A stretch of DNA of 64,000 nucleotides, from NCBI GenBank assembly GCA_022561215.1, contig JADFRQ010000010.1, positions 1 through 64,000 of the forward strand, given 5' to 3'. Below are positions 52,353-62,701 of this stretch, in pieces. Position 1 is the stretch's first letter. Each line of letters starts with the position of its first letter. The notes under the pieces were generated by a model that made no database searches, had not been told where the DNA came from, and saw only the letters and a list, made by a program, of their open reading frames with translations. The position numbers and the translations under genes are program-made. Source of the DNA: Chloroflexota bacterium. GTDB taxonomy: Bacteria; Chloroflexota; Anaerolineae; Anaerolineales; E44-bin32.

Positions 52353-53870
52353 ATGCTCGCCAAGGTTCAATCCTGCGCCATTGTCGGGCTGGAGGGGGCG
52401 ATAATCGAAGTCGAGGTTGATACCTCCCGAGGCCTGCCCTCCTTCACGATCGTTGGCTTACCCGATACGGCTGTTCAAGAGAGTCGAGAACGTGTTCAGG
52501 CTGCAGTAAAAAACGCCGGCCTCGTTTTCCCGCGCCAGCGAGTCACCGTAAACCTTGCCCCGGCCTCACTTCGAAAAGAAGGGCCCGCTTATGACCTGCC
52601 CATTGCACTTGGAGCGCTGATCGCCTCCGAGCAGATACCACCTGATTTATTGCAGGATTCATTAGCCGTGGGGGAGTTATCGCTGGATGGTTCGCTGCGC
52701 CATGTGCGCGGCGTTCTGCCGATGGCCGCGCTGGCGCGCGAAAAAGGCATAAAACGTATCCTGGTTCCACAAATAAATGCCGCGGAAGCGGCGCTTATTC
52801 CCGAGATCGAAGTAATTCCCGTCGAGTCGCTCACGAAATTGGTCAATCATCTGTCGGGAATCGATCCCATCCAACCCTTCGAGCACACTGAATTTAAGCA
52901 GAGCGCTGAATACATCGGCACGGATTATCGCGAAGTAAAGGGCCAGGAACATGTTAAGCGTGCGCTTGAAGTCGCTGCTGCTGGAGGGCATAACATCCTG
53001 ATGATCGGGCCCCCAGGCGCGGGCAAAACCCTTCTGGCAAGGGGATTGCCCTCCATCCTTCCTAAAATGGTGTTTGAGGAGGCCCTGGATGTAACACGTG
53101 TCTATTCCGTCGCCGATCGTCTGCCGGACGACACATCCATTATACGCACGCGCCCATTTCGCAGCCCGCATCATACGATTTCGCATGCCGGCCTAGTTGG
53201 AGGTGGAACCTGGCCGCGCCCTGGCGAGATAACATTGGCCCACCGAGGGGTATTGTTCCTCGATGAATTTCCGGAATTCGGGATGCGGGTGTTGGAAGTT
53301 TTGCGCCAGCCATTGGAAGACAAAGTGGTCACCATTAGCAGGGCTAAGGGATCCTATACATTTCCCGCAAACTTCATGCTCGTAGGAGCCATGAATCCTT
53401 GCCCATGTGGTTATCATGGAGATCCGGTTAAGGAGTGCACGTGTACAACGGCGATGGTGACGCGCTACCAAAAGAGGATTTCAGGGCCACTGCTGGACCG
53501 TATTGATATTCATGCGGAAGTGCCGCGCGTCGATTTTGATAAATTGTCAGATGATCGCCTGGGAGAGCCATCGGAAGCTATCCAGGCACGTGTCGAGGCG
53601 GCTCGCGACCGACAAAGAAAACGTTTTGCGGAAACACGCATGCTTTGCAATGCGGATATGGGTCCGGGCGAAATTCGCACGTATTGTGAGCTGGATCCCC
53701 CGGGAAAGAGCCTGGTGCGTCAAGCGATGGTTCAATTGCAGCTCTCCGCACGCGCCTTTCATCGAGTATTGAAACTGGCGCGCACGATTGCCGATCTTGC
53801 AGGCGACGAGGCAATCACAGCATCTCATTTGGCGGAAGCATTGCAGTATCGTCCACGACGTATGATCTAA
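52353..53870 (+). CDS. comM: YifB/ComM family Mg chelatase-like AAA ATPase
   Basis: GLPSFTIVGLPDTAVQESRERVQAA, MIGPPGAGKTLLARGLPSILP, FRSPHHTISHAGLVGGG, LARTIADLAGDEAITASHLAEALQYRPRRMI. Confidence 0.96.
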   Translation: MLAKVQSCAIVGLEGAIIEVEVDTSRGLPSFTIVGLPDTAVQESRERVQAAVKNAGLVFPRQRVTVNLAPASLRKEGPAYDLPIALGALIASEQIPPDLLQDSLAVGELSLDGSLRHVRGVLPMAALAREKGIKRILVPQINAAEAALIPEIEVIPVESLTKLVNHLSGIDPIQPFEHTEFKQSAEYIGTDYREVKGQEHVKRALEVAAAGGHNILMIGPPGAGKTLLARGLPSILPKMVFEEALDVTRVYSVADRLPDDTSIIRTRPFRSPHHTISHAGLVGGGTWPRPGEITLAHRGVLFLDEFPEFGMRVLEVLRQPLEDKVVTISRAKGSYTFPANFMLVGAMNPCPCGYHGDPVKECTCTTAMVTRYQKRISGPLLDRIDIHAEVPRVDFDKLSDDRLGEPSEAIQARVEAARDRQRKRFAETRMLCNADMGPGEIRTYCELDPPGKSLVRQAMVQLQLSARAFHRVLKLARTIADLAGDEAITASHLAEALQYRPRRMI

Positions 53871-53909
53871 GGCTATTTTCACCTGCCCCCATGGGAGCTC
53901 CAGCAGTCG

Positions 53910-55484
53910 TTAGCGTTGAAGCCTGAGAATCTCACGCGCCGCGTTATAACCTGGCGCGCCGGTGACTCCGCCGCCCGGATGAGTGCCCGCGCCGCAAAGA
54001 AATAAATTTTCAATGGGGGTCTGATAGCCGCTCATTCCGGCTACGGGACGCATGAAGAGCATCTGGTCCATCGCCATTTGACCGTGGAATATGCTCCCTT
54101 CTGTCATGCCGAAATCGCGTTCCAGATCGAGGGGGGTGATCACCTGCTTGTGCAGGACCAGATCCCTTATGCCCGGAGCGTACTTTGCGAGCAGCTGCAT
54201 GACTCGCTCCCCAAGAATTTCCTTCTGCTGATCCCAATCACCATCCCGCAGATCGTAGGGGGCATACTGAACATTGATGGTCATCACGTGCCGGCCATCC
54301 GGCGCAAGGGATGGGTCGAGGATTGTCGGAATTAGGATATCCAGGGTCGGCTGAGCGGATATTTTTCCATATTTTGCATCATCGTAGGCATGCTCAAGGT
54401 AATCCAGGCTGGGTGCTACGAGGATGTGTCCACTTAGCCGCCCGCTGTCGTCCGCGATTCCCGTAAAGCGCGGCATTGCACGCAGCGCCAAGTTGACTCG
54501 GGCTGTGCTCCCGCGTAACCGCAGATTTTTCAGCCGACGCACGATGCGCACCGGAAGATGATGGGCACCTACCAATTCAAAGAGTGTGTGCCGTGGTTCG
54601 GCAGAAGAAACAATCGTGGTGGCGCGAATTTCCTCGCCGCTTGCAAGGGCAACGCCGCGGGCGACGCCCTGGTCAATGAGAATTCGCTCCACGCCCGCTC
54701 CGGTCTGTATCACTGCTCCGTGATGTTTGGCCACAGAGGCCAGCGCGGCAGGGAGCCGCCCCATGCCGCCGCGCATGAACCGCAATGCCTGAACGCCGTT
54801 GCCGATGGAACCCAGCAGGCCGTAGAAGTACATGAGTGCAGTGCCTGAAGCGCGTGGACCTTGCATCGTGCCTATGATTCCACGCGTTCCCAGTGCTCCC
54901 TTAAGCAGATCGCTTTCGAACCAATTATCGAGCAGGTCTGTTATCGACATGGGCAGCACGCGCATGAGTTCCATCATGCCGCGCCGGCCCATTCTTCTCA
55001 CCTTCAGCGCGAGCTTCAGCCATGGAAACAGCGCTCTAATCTTCAAGTTCGAGAGATCTGGCGGTGTTTGAAGCATCATGCCATCCAGCACCTCGACCAA
55101 CCGGGAAACATACTCAGAAAACTCTATATAAGCATCTGCATCCGCAGATGAGAGGTCCCTGAGTTCGTGCGCAGTCTCTGTGGGATCGCGCCAGATCGTC
55201 AGCGCGGGGCCATCAGTTTTTAACGCAGTCAGGATCGCCGGCCCCTCGATAAAATCCAGATCCAGATCAAGGGCCTTGATGATTTCCGTCCGAAATAGGC
55301 CCGCGTTATGTGCGCCAGTGTTAAAATAAAATCCAGGGTAGATCTCTTCGGTTCCCGCAGCCCCACCAATATTTTCGCGGCGCTCAAGTACGAGCACTCG
55401 ATTGCCTGCTCGTGCCAAAAAGGCCGCGGTGACCAGGCCATTATGCCCTGCGCCGATGACGATTGCATCGTAGATAGGGCTCAT
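53910..55484 (-). CDS. COG1233-type NAD(P)/FAD-dependent oxidoreductase (phytoene desaturase-like)
   Basis: MSPIYDAIVIGAGHNGLVTAAFLARAGNRVLVLERRENIGGAAGTEEIYPGF; C-terminal LFLCGAGTHPGGGVTGAPGYNAAREIL. Confidence 0.9.
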   Translation of the reverse strand: MSPIYDAIVIGAGHNGLVTAAFLARAGNRVLVLERRENIGGAAGTEEIYPGFYFNTGAHNAGLFRTEIIKALDLDLDFIEGPAILTALKTDGPALTIWRDPTETAHELRDLSSADADAYIEFSEYVSRLVEVLDGMMLQTPPDLSNLKIRALFPWLKLALKVRRMGRRGMMELMRVLPMSITDLLDNWFESDLLKGALGTRGIIGTMQGPRASGTALMYFYGLLGSIGNGVQALRFMRGGMGRLPAALASVAKHHGAVIQTGAGVERILIDQGVARGVALASGEEIRATTIVSSAEPRHTLFELVGAHHLPVRIVRRLKNLRLRGSTARVNLALRAMPRFTGIADDSGRLSGHILVAPSLDYLEHAYDDAKYGKISAQPTLDILIPTILDPSLAPDGRHVMTINVQYAPYDLRDGDWDQQKEILGERVMQLLAKYAPGIRDLVLHKQVITPLDLERDFGMTEGSIFHGQMAMDQMLFMRPVAGMSGYQTPIENLFLCGAGTHPGGGVTGAPGYNAAREILRLQR

Positions 55485-57058
55485 CTGGACCTCAAAATCG
55501 CCATGGCGGCGAACCTTCCCGAAGCTCCCATGATCCCGCCTCCGGGATGGGTTCCGGAGCCACACTGATAATAATTGTGGATCGGCGTGCGATAGCGCGC
55601 GTACCCTGGCGCCGGCCGAAGAAATAGCAACTGCGACAGAGTCAACTCACCCTGAAAGATGTTGCCCTCCGAAAGACCGGTCATTTGCTCTATATCCCAG
55701 GGCGAAAGAACCTGACGACCCAGGATGATCGATTTTATGTTCGGGATGTATTCCTCCAGGGTGTCGATGACGTTGTCGCCCAGCTCTTCGCGCCGTTCAT
55801 CCCAGGTGCCTTGGTTAAGTTCATAAGGCGCCCACTGCACAAAGCAGGACATGACGTGTTTGCCGGGCGGCGCCATGTCGGGATCGATCATGGATGGGAT
55901 GATAATGTCAATGTATGGCCGTCGGGGGATGTTGCCATATTTTGCATCGTCGTAGGCACGCTCCATGTAGTCCAGGCTAGGGCTGATGGAAATCGCGCCT
56001 CTTAAGTGATTGCCTTTACCCGGCATGCAGGAGAACTCGGGGAGGGCATCCAGCGCTAGATTGACCTTTGCCGATGAACCGCGGATATTGAAGCGCCTGA
56101 TGTCCTGCACAAGTTCTTCGGGCATGAGGGCGGGATCAACCAGCTTTAGGAAAGTTTGTTTGGGATCCAGGCTCGACACGACGACGTTGCAGGTGATTTC
56201 TTCCCCGCTGTTCAGAACCACCCCGCGCGCACGTCCATTGCGAATAATGACTCGTTCGACCGCAGCCTCGCAGCGGATCTCTGCCCCGAAGGCCCTGGCC
56301 GACCGAGCGATCGCTTCCGCCACGGCGCCCGTTCCCCCCTTGGGGAATCCCCAGGCCCGAAATGCTCCATCGATGTCGCCCATGTAATGGTGGAGTAGAA
56401 CGTAGGCGGTGCCGGGAGAACGCGGCCCCATATTCGTGCCAATGATGCCGCTCGCGGAAAGAGTTGCAATTAAGGGTTCGGCTTCAAACCACTGCTCCAC
56501 AAAATCCGCCGCGCTCATGGTCAGCAGTTTGGCAAGTGTATACAGCCGCTCCGGGCCCATGTTGAGCATATTTTTCCCCAGTCGGGCGAGCCGAAAGAGT
56601 TCCCCAGGCTTGAGCGATGCGGGATCAGGTGCGGGATTGTCGATAATGGGTTGGGCCGCTTTGGCCATGAAGTACATCTCGCGGTTGTATTCTTCATAAG
56701 CCTCGGCATCTCTAGCTGAGTGGCGGGCGATGTCGCGCAGGCTGCGATAATGGTCGGAGTCGCGGTACAGGTAGTCACCGTTGGGAAGAGGTGTGAGTGT
56801 GCTTTCTAACGGGAGGATCGTCAGGCCGAAGCGAGGCAGCTGCAGCTCCTGGATAATTTGAGGGCGCAGCAAGCTTACAACATAGGAAAAAACAGAAAAC
56901 TTGAATCCCGGGAATATTTCCTCTGTCACTGTCGCTCCGCCAACCAGATGACGGCGCTCTAAAACGAGAACTTTCTTTCCCGCACGCGCCAGGTAGGCCG
57001 CGTTGATTAGTCCATTGTGGCCTGCACCAATGATGATTGCATCATATTTCTTAGCCAT
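55481..57058 (-). CDS. COG1233-type NAD(P)/FAD-dependent oxidoreductase, paralogue of the 53910-55484 gene
   Basis: AIIIGAGHNGLINAAYLARAGKKVLVLERRHLVGGATVTEEIFPGF; YYQCGSGTHPGGGIMGASGRFAAMAIL. Confidence 0.9.
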   Translation of the reverse strand: MAKKYDAIIIGAGHNGLINAAYLARAGKKVLVLERRHLVGGATVTEEIFPGFKFSVFSYVVSLLRPQIIQELQLPRFGLTILPLESTLTPLPNGDYLYRDSDHYRSLRDIARHSARDAEAYEEYNREMYFMAKAAQPIIDNPAPDPASLKPGELFRLARLGKNMLNMGPERLYTLAKLLTMSAADFVEQWFEAEPLIATLSASGIIGTNMGPRSPGTAYVLLHHYMGDIDGAFRAWGFPKGGTGAVAEAIARSARAFGAEIRCEAAVERVIIRNGRARGVVLNSGEEITCNVVVSSLDPKQTFLKLVDPALMPEELVQDIRRFNIRGSSAKVNLALDALPEFSCMPGKGNHLRGAISISPSLDYMERAYDDAKYGNIPRRPYIDIIIPSMIDPDMAPPGKHVMSCFVQWAPYELNQGTWDERREELGDNVIDTLEEYIPNIKSIILGRQVLSPWDIEQMTGLSEGNIFQGELTLSQLLFLRPAPGYARYRTPIHNYYQCGSGTHPGGGIMGASGRFAAMAILRSR

Positions 57059-57109
57059 AGCTGTGTTCCCAGTGAAAATTCCTGCGCGGTGAACGCGAGC
57101 GTGCGTATC

Positions 57110-58300
57110 TCACGCTCGTTTCCGCTTTGGGGAATAGAATGGGGTTTTCACGATCCGAGCGGGCGCTCGTTTCCGCTCATATTCAACGGTGATCTCAACT
57201 TCAACCTCCGAACCTACCAGGCCATGGGGCCGATTCACAGTTCCGATGGCGATGTACTTTTTCAAAGTGGGAGAAAAGGTCATACTTGTAGCCTGGCCGA
57301 TTTGGATGCCATTGCCATAAATTGGCACACCCAATCGCGATGTTCGGCCGGCAACCTGTGGCGGTAAATCTGCCCGCATAAATAGTTTTCGCAGCGCGAG
57401 CCAATCGACCTCGAGCCCAACGAACCTTTTCGATGAACCGTGTTGTTGTTCGCGGCGCAGCCTCCTCCACCCAACAAAGTTGATTTTGTCCCGGGGGACT
57501 GTCCAGCCCAGCCCAAGATCGTAGGGGGAATACTCTTCAGCCCTGTTGATGGCCCGATGCGCCGAGATATAGTCGACTTCGATCAGCCGCAACGCGGCCT
57601 CGAGGCGCACGATATCCAGGGCGGCGAGGCCCGCCGGCAGCAAGCCGTAATCTCTCCCGGCATTAATGATCTCGTCCCAAACAACCTCCGCGTGCGCGGC
57701 AGGTATCCACAACTCGTACCCCAAATCTCCCGTGTAACCGGTGCGAGAAACAGTAACTGGGATTCCCCCAATTTCCGTTTTCAGCAGGCGGTAATATTTC
57801 AACGCGTCCCAATCTGATTCCGGCGAGATCGTCTTGAGAATACCTCGCGAATTCGGGCCTTGGAGCGCGAGGGCGGCCAGCTCGGCAGAGACGTCCCTGA
57901 CTTCAACGTGCATGCCGTAACCACAATCCTGAAACCAGCGCAGGTTTGGATCAGCCGCCGTGACGCGAAAGCTGTCGTTGTGCAGTCGGGCAATAGTCCC
58001 CTCGTCGATGATCTTGCCATCGTCGTCGCACCAAGGCGAGTAGATCACCTGGCCGATTTTGCAGCGGCCTATCTCTCGCGTCATGATGCGGTTGAGGAGC
58101 GCAAGAGCGTCGGCGCCGTGTATTTCATATTTGTAGAGGGGTGAGATATCGATCAATCCCGCAGCGTTACGGATGGCGGAATATTCGATGTCGTGCGTCG
58201 GGGCATAGGTTATCGCGGAGAGGTAGCCACTCCATTCGCGCCATTCCTGGCTCTGGCACAACGCAGACGTGCGGCGATGGAATGGTGTAGGAAGCGGCAT
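57110..58300 (-). CDS. aminomethyltransferase (GcvT-like, folate-binding) family protein
   Basis: YEIHGADALALLNRIMTREI, VTVSRTGYTGDLGYELWIPA, AALDIVRLEAALRLIEVDY. Confidence 0.88.
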   Translation of the reverse strand: MPLPTPFHRRTSALCQSQEWREWSGYLSAITYAPTHDIEYSAIRNAAGLIDISPLYKYEIHGADALALLNRIMTREIGRCKIGQVIYSPWCDDDGKIIDEGTIARLHNDSFRVTAADPNLRWFQDCGYGMHVEVRDVSAELAALALQGPNSRGILKTISPESDWDALKYYRLLKTEIGGIPVTVSRTGYTGDLGYELWIPAAHAEVVWDEIINAGRDYGLLPAGLAALDIVRLEAALRLIEVDYISAHRAINRAEEYSPYDLGLGWTVPRDKINFVGWRRLRREQQHGSSKRFVGLEVDWLALRKLFMRADLPPQVAGRTSRLGVPIYGNGIQIGQATSMTFSPTLKKYIAIGTVNRPHGLVGSEVEVEITVEYERKRAPARIVKTPFYSPKRKRA

Positions 58301-58514
58301 CTAAGGGTTCCTTCAAGCGGCTAAGGATTGGCCTAAAACTTGGACTGGTAAGTCCTAATATTAACCGACAACCTGGGACTCTCAAAGTGTTGTCTGCTTA
58401 GGTTTAAGTGCATCCTTGTAGAGCGTTGCTTCTTCGGCATAATACATTATCTACGAGGATAGCCATACAATTTCTTCGGAAGCAATCTCGTTTACGCCTG
58501 GCACCCCTTCACTC

Positions 58515-58679
58515 CGAGTCTTTATCCGCCAGGCTGTGGTTTGGTTGTAACTCTGCGTACGTTCATTTCTACGAATATTGAAACGAGCGAGAAAAACTGC
58601 TGATCTTGCAGGCGAGGTTACGATAACCGCGTTAAATGTCATGGAAGCCCTGCACTACCTACAGCGACGCATGATTTAA
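58515..58679 (+). pseudogene. Frameshifted relic of a comM 3' end
   Basis: RILKRARKTADLAGEVTITALNVMEALHYLQRRMI* versus intact comM RVLKLARTIADLAGDEAITASHLAEALQYRPRRMI*; nucleotide similarity extends about 165 bp with indels. Confidence 0.8.
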
Positions 58680-58959
58680 TTCTGCTTTGGTATACTGCTC
58701 CTGGGATTGATTAAGGGATCCCAAGGCAACATCCCTGGGTGCGCTTTTCATCGCTTTGCGGTCTTGTAGTATTGAAGCGAGCGAATGCGCCAACGTTAAG
58801 AACACAGTCGTGACGCACGTGTAATATGTGCAAGATCGAAGAGCAACACACCATGCTTCCCCGAAGCAAGCATCGGCGTATCCCGGATTTCACATAACAC
58901 GGAATTAAATTTGGCAGTGACACAAAAATCTTCGGAGAGTTCAACGTCAAGGAGTTATT

Positions 58960-60030
58960 GTGACTGAGGATATTCAACCAACACAATCTACAGCCAAATC
59001 CTCTTTTCAAGCGCGCGAGGTATTGATCTTGCTTGCTGTTCTTATTGGCATTCAAGTTGCCGCCTTCATGCTCACTGCTCAATTGCGCCGACCTCCACGC
59101 ATTGCCTTCATGAGTGACAGGGAAGGAAATCTTGATATTTATCTGATGAATTTTGATGGCAGTAATGTCGTTAACCTTTCGCGGAATGAGAGCGCGGATT
59201 TTCTGCCGGATTGGTCTCAAAGTCTTGGCGCTTTCGTGTTCTTGAGCGCTCAAGATATAAACGCGGTTTCCCTTTTTCGGATGAATGATGATGGAAACGA
59301 CTCGATTATAATTATTGAATCAATGCCAATACTGGGTTCGAAGCCGACCTGGTCGCCCAATGGTGAGTGGATTGCTTTTCAAAATCAGCAAGACGGGCAG
59401 GGTGAACTGTATGTGGTTAATGCCGCGGGTACCCAGATTCGCAACCTATCAAATCACCCTGCTTCCGATCAATTTTCCGATTGGTCCCCGGATGGGAAAC
59501 ATATTCTCTTCTCGTCTGATCGCGGAGGCCCACGTACGCTCTACCAAGTAGATCTTGACGACGGATCGATTGCCATATTGTTAGATGACCTCTTTACCAA
59601 TGCGACGGCTGACTGGTCGCCGGATGGTAAACTTATCGCTTTTGCATCCGATCGTGCGGTCGATGTCGAAATTTTTGTGCTCGAAATTGAAAGCGGGATT
59701 ATCATTCAATTGACTCAGAGCCCTGGCGTGGATGCTTTTCCGATTTGGTCCCCAGATGGCTCTAAACTTGCCTTCCTCTCCGTGCGCGATGGCAATCCAG
59801 AGATTTACGTCATGCGGGCCGATGGCAGCCAAGCACTAAATCTTACCAACCATCCGGCTCAGGATGCCGCGCAGGGCGATTTTTCCTGGTCGCCCGATGG
59901 CTTGTATATATTGTTTCAAAGCGATCGCGATGGCGATATTGAGATCTACCGCATTGACGCGGATGGGGGTAACGTGGTCAATCTTTCCAATAACCCCGCA
60001 GCTGATCGCGCCTCCATTTGGGTCCCTTAA
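58960..60030 (+). CDS. TolB/PD40 beta-propeller protein, membrane anchored
   Basis: Repeated DWSPDGKxIAFxSDRxGxxxIY motifs; N-terminal hydrophobic segment. Confidence 0.88.
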   Translation: MTEDIQPTQSTAKSSFQAREVLILLAVLIGIQVAAFMLTAQLRRPPRIAFMSDREGNLDIYLMNFDGSNVVNLSRNESADFLPDWSQSLGAFVFLSAQDINAVSLFRMNDDGNDSIIIIESMPILGSKPTWSPNGEWIAFQNQQDGQGELYVVNAAGTQIRNLSNHPASDQFSDWSPDGKHILFSSDRGGPRTLYQVDLDDGSIAILLDDLFTNATADWSPDGKLIAFASDRAVDVEIFVLEIESGIIIQLTQSPGVDAFPIWSPDGSKLAFLSVRDGNPEIYVMRADGSQALNLTNHPAQDAAQGDFSWSPDGLYILFQSDRDGDIEIYRIDADGGNVVNLSNNPAADRASIWVP

Positions 60031-60365
60031 TTTTCCCGCAGTTCCCATCGTATGGTTTGCTTCACACTTGCGCTTGAACGTTTGTTAGTTTGCAAATTGC
60101 TTGCGGTCATTTGTGAATTGGAGTTCTGGCGGGAACATCCACGATCCTATAGTCCGGTTTCCTCTTTTACGTTTTTCCTTCCCACGGATTGCACCTTGAC
60201 TGCTATTTAGCTCTGGGGCTACAATTGGACCTAATGTAGTAAATAAACTTAATCGAGGACCTATGTAGTGAAAACACTAAACACACAAGATCCCCCAGGA
60301 GCACTCGATTGTCGAGATCGCATGGTTAACCATCCACAGCTTGCGCGCTGCATAGTCAGGTATTT

Positions 60366-61016
60366 TTGCTGATGAAGGGATCAATCTATATTGCGGTTAT
60401 TGGTGACGTAATTCGCTCGCGTGATGTTAAAGATCGAGAAGCACTGCAACAGAATTTGCGATTGGCAATTGAGAGAGTGAACAATACTTATGGTGAAACC
60501 ATCGCGGCTGGATTTGTGCTCACGATTGGTGATGAGTTTCAAGGTCTGCTTAAACGGGTGGCCGGGATGGAGGTCTTGTTGGCAAAATTACGGTCGGCGG
60601 TGCATCCCGACGAGCTGCGGTTTGGATTGGGGTTGGGTGGCTTAGACACACCGCTCGAGAGAGTGGCGCTGGGGATGGATGGAAGTTGTTTCCATCGAGC
60701 CAGATTGGCAATTAATCGCGCAGCGCAGCGGCGGACCGAAATCGAAGTTGAGACAGGTACTGCAGAACCTAGTTTTCATATTTATGCATTTCTTTATTCC
60801 GGAATACGCAGGGGGTGGACAGAACGGCAGCGCGAGGTAATCGATCTCTCCATGTCTGGAGTGTCGGGGAAAATGATCGCCAACCGTCTGGGGATCACAG
60901 CAAGTGCCGTAAGCCAACATTTGCATGCGGCTGAAGCAGAAATAGTATTTGAAGCCTCAAAACACTGGATCCAGGCTGTCGAGGAAGCGTTTCGCAAGGC
61001 AGGTGAAGATGGTTGA
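60366..61016 (+). CDS. SatD family protein
   Basis: IYIAVIGDVIRSRDVKDREALQQNL, GDEFQGLLKR; C-terminal HTH-like GKMIANRLGITASAVSQHLHAAE. Confidence 0.8.
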   Translation: MLMKGSIYIAVIGDVIRSRDVKDREALQQNLRLAIERVNNTYGETIAAGFVLTIGDEFQGLLKRVAGMEVLLAKLRSAVHPDELRFGLGLGGLDTPLERVALGMDGSCFHRARLAINRAAQRRTEIEVETGTAEPSFHIYAFLYSGIRRGWTERQREVIDLSMSGVSGKMIANRLGITASAVSQHLHAAEAEIVFEASKHWIQAVEEAFRKAGEDG

Positions 61017-61752
61017 ACTCTATTTACTTTCGCTCTTTGGTGCCCTTCTCACGGATTATGGATTGCAATCGCGAAAACAAGCTGCTGAAAAGTTCGCTGC
61101 AGGTTGGCGCTGGAAAGGAAGTTTCACAAGATTGGTGATTTGGGGAGCCGTCTTTTTTTGGTGGCTGGCGAGGGTTCAGCGTAGTTGGCCGGGTTTTCTA
61201 ATCGTTAGTATCCTGGGCTTTCTCACAGGGGAAATAGGTACATATGCTCTGCGTAGATCGGTGCGCGCGAACATCGCGGGCTCCTTCCCTCTGACCAAAC
61301 CTCAAACCCATTTGATCCCCTTTTTCGCCGCGATCGTGCCGGCTGTGGCAGGCGGCTTGTATCTAAACACATTCGCCTCCGTTCCATTCGCACCCCTAAT
61401 CATTTTACGAAGGCCAGCCTTAATCTATGCAACGGCATTTATCGCCCTTTTCTGCTGGTCGACCACAATCACGGTAAGTGTAGTGGGGCTAATTCGCTCA
61501 GGGCAAATTTCGGAAGAGATTGAACCTTACTTAGGCGCGGGAGAGGTAATTGGTATCCTCGAGCGCCTGCTTACATTTGTATTTATTTTAAACGGGGGAT
61601 TGGCTGCGGTTGGATTTACAGTTGCCGCCAAAGCCGCCGCACGTTTCCCGAAATTTAAAGATTCCGCATTCGCAGAATATTTTCTAATCGGTACGTTGAC
61701 TTCCGTTGGCCTCGCCACAATCATTGGCCTGGCCGTTGCTGCGATACGATAG
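61009..61752 (+). CDS. multi-pass membrane protein, possibly DUF3307-like (SatD partner)
   Basis: Overlaps satD-like gene; MVELYLLSLFGALLTDYGLQSRKQAAEK start; multiple TM segments. Confidence 0.55.
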   Translation: MVELYLLSLFGALLTDYGLQSRKQAAEKFAAGWRWKGSFTRLVIWGAVFFWWLARVQRSWPGFLIVSILGFLTGEIGTYALRRSVRANIAGSFPLTKPQTHLIPFFAAIVPAVAGGLYLNTFASVPFAPLIILRRPALIYATAFIALFCWSTTITVSVVGLIRSGQISEEIEPYLGAGEVIGILERLLTFVFILNGGLAAVGFTVAAKAAARFPKFKDSAFAEYFLIGTLTSVGLATIIGLAVAAIR

Positions 61753-61780
61753 GGGTCGCCTAAAAAATCGGCGGAAAACA

Positions 61781-62701
61781 ATGAACAAGTCCAATATTTC
61801 TCCCACCCACACGGATCCAATCAAACGCAAGGTCCTTATGATCATCCACGATCCTATAATTGCGGATCAGAAATTGCATGATGTTTTTAATTGGAACGAT
61901 CCCCATGAGCTGGCGAAGGAATACATCCGGGATATCTATGAATGCAGCTTTGGTGTGGCGCAATACGAGGTGGTTGAGCGTATTGAAGTCGACGGGTTTC
62001 CAGTGAAGGTCGATGGATTTTCATACACGGCCGAATCGTTTTTAAGAGCTTGGAGGTCGCGATCAGGATTTCATGTTCCCGATGCGGTGGATTATTATGC
62101 GCTGCTTGAAGAATTCGATCTCATTAATAAAGTTGATTCGGGCACGATCGATGAGGTGTGGCTCTTCGCTTTTCCCTACGCCGGCTACTATGAATCAATT
62201 ATGGGTGGTCCTGGTGCATTTTGGTGCAACGCGCCTCCATTAACAGAAACGGCTTATTGCCATCGCCGCTTCGTCCTGATGGGATTTAATTATGAACGTG
62301 GTGTCGGTGAAATGCTTGAAGATCTTGGCCATCGGGCCGAGTCGATGCTTGCGCGTGTATTTCGTGGAATCCCTGATGCTGAAAATTTGTGGGAACGTTT
62401 TACGCGCTACGATCTGGCTTATCCGGGCCTGGCGGAGGTTGGGAATGTCCATTTCGCCCCTAACAGTGAACGAGATTACGATTGGGGAAATTTGCGCGTG
62501 GTGCCCAGCAAATGTGATGACTGGTATGATTTTCCAAATTTCAGCGGAGAAATGCGGCAGGTAAACAGCGAAGAATGGGGAGGCGGCGATATTCGCAGCC
62601 ATCATCGCTGGTGGTTTCGGCACTTCCCACATGGGCCAGGAAAAAGTAACGGCATTTCCCACAATTGGTGGGAATATGTGCTTGATCCTGGTCGTGTTTG
62701 A
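61781..62701 (+). CDS. conserved-looking hypothetical protein, no family recognised
   Basis: Long ORF; start placed at MNKSNISPTHTDPIKRKVLMIIHDPII. Confidence 0.6.
   Translation: MNKSNISPTHTDPIKRKVLMIIHDPIIADQKLHDVFNWNDPHELAKEYIRDIYECSFGVAQYEVVERIEVDGFPVKVDGFSYTAESFLRAWRSRSGFHVPDAVDYYALLEEFDLINKVDSGTIDEVWLFAFPYAGYYESIMGGPGAFWCNAPPLTETAYCHRRFVLMGFNYERGVGEMLEDLGHRAESMLARVFRGIPDAENLWERFTRYDLAYPGLAEVGNVHFAPNSERDYDWGNLRVVPSKCDDWYDFPNFSGEMRQVNSEEWGGGDIRSHHRWWFRHFPHGPGKSNGISHNWWEYVLDPGRV

Noticed and set aside
52677-53186. 169-aa minus-strand ORF
   Set aside because: Antisense to comM, which has clear conserved motifs.
57097-57119. CGAGCGTG-cgtatct-CACGCTCG hairpin at the GcvT-like stop codon
   Set aside because: Short stem with no good T tract; not listed as a terminator.
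61750-61775. ggggtcgcctaaaaaatcggcgg resembling the left end of degenerate copy 3
   Set aside because: Only one short end is similar and no second terminus is visible.
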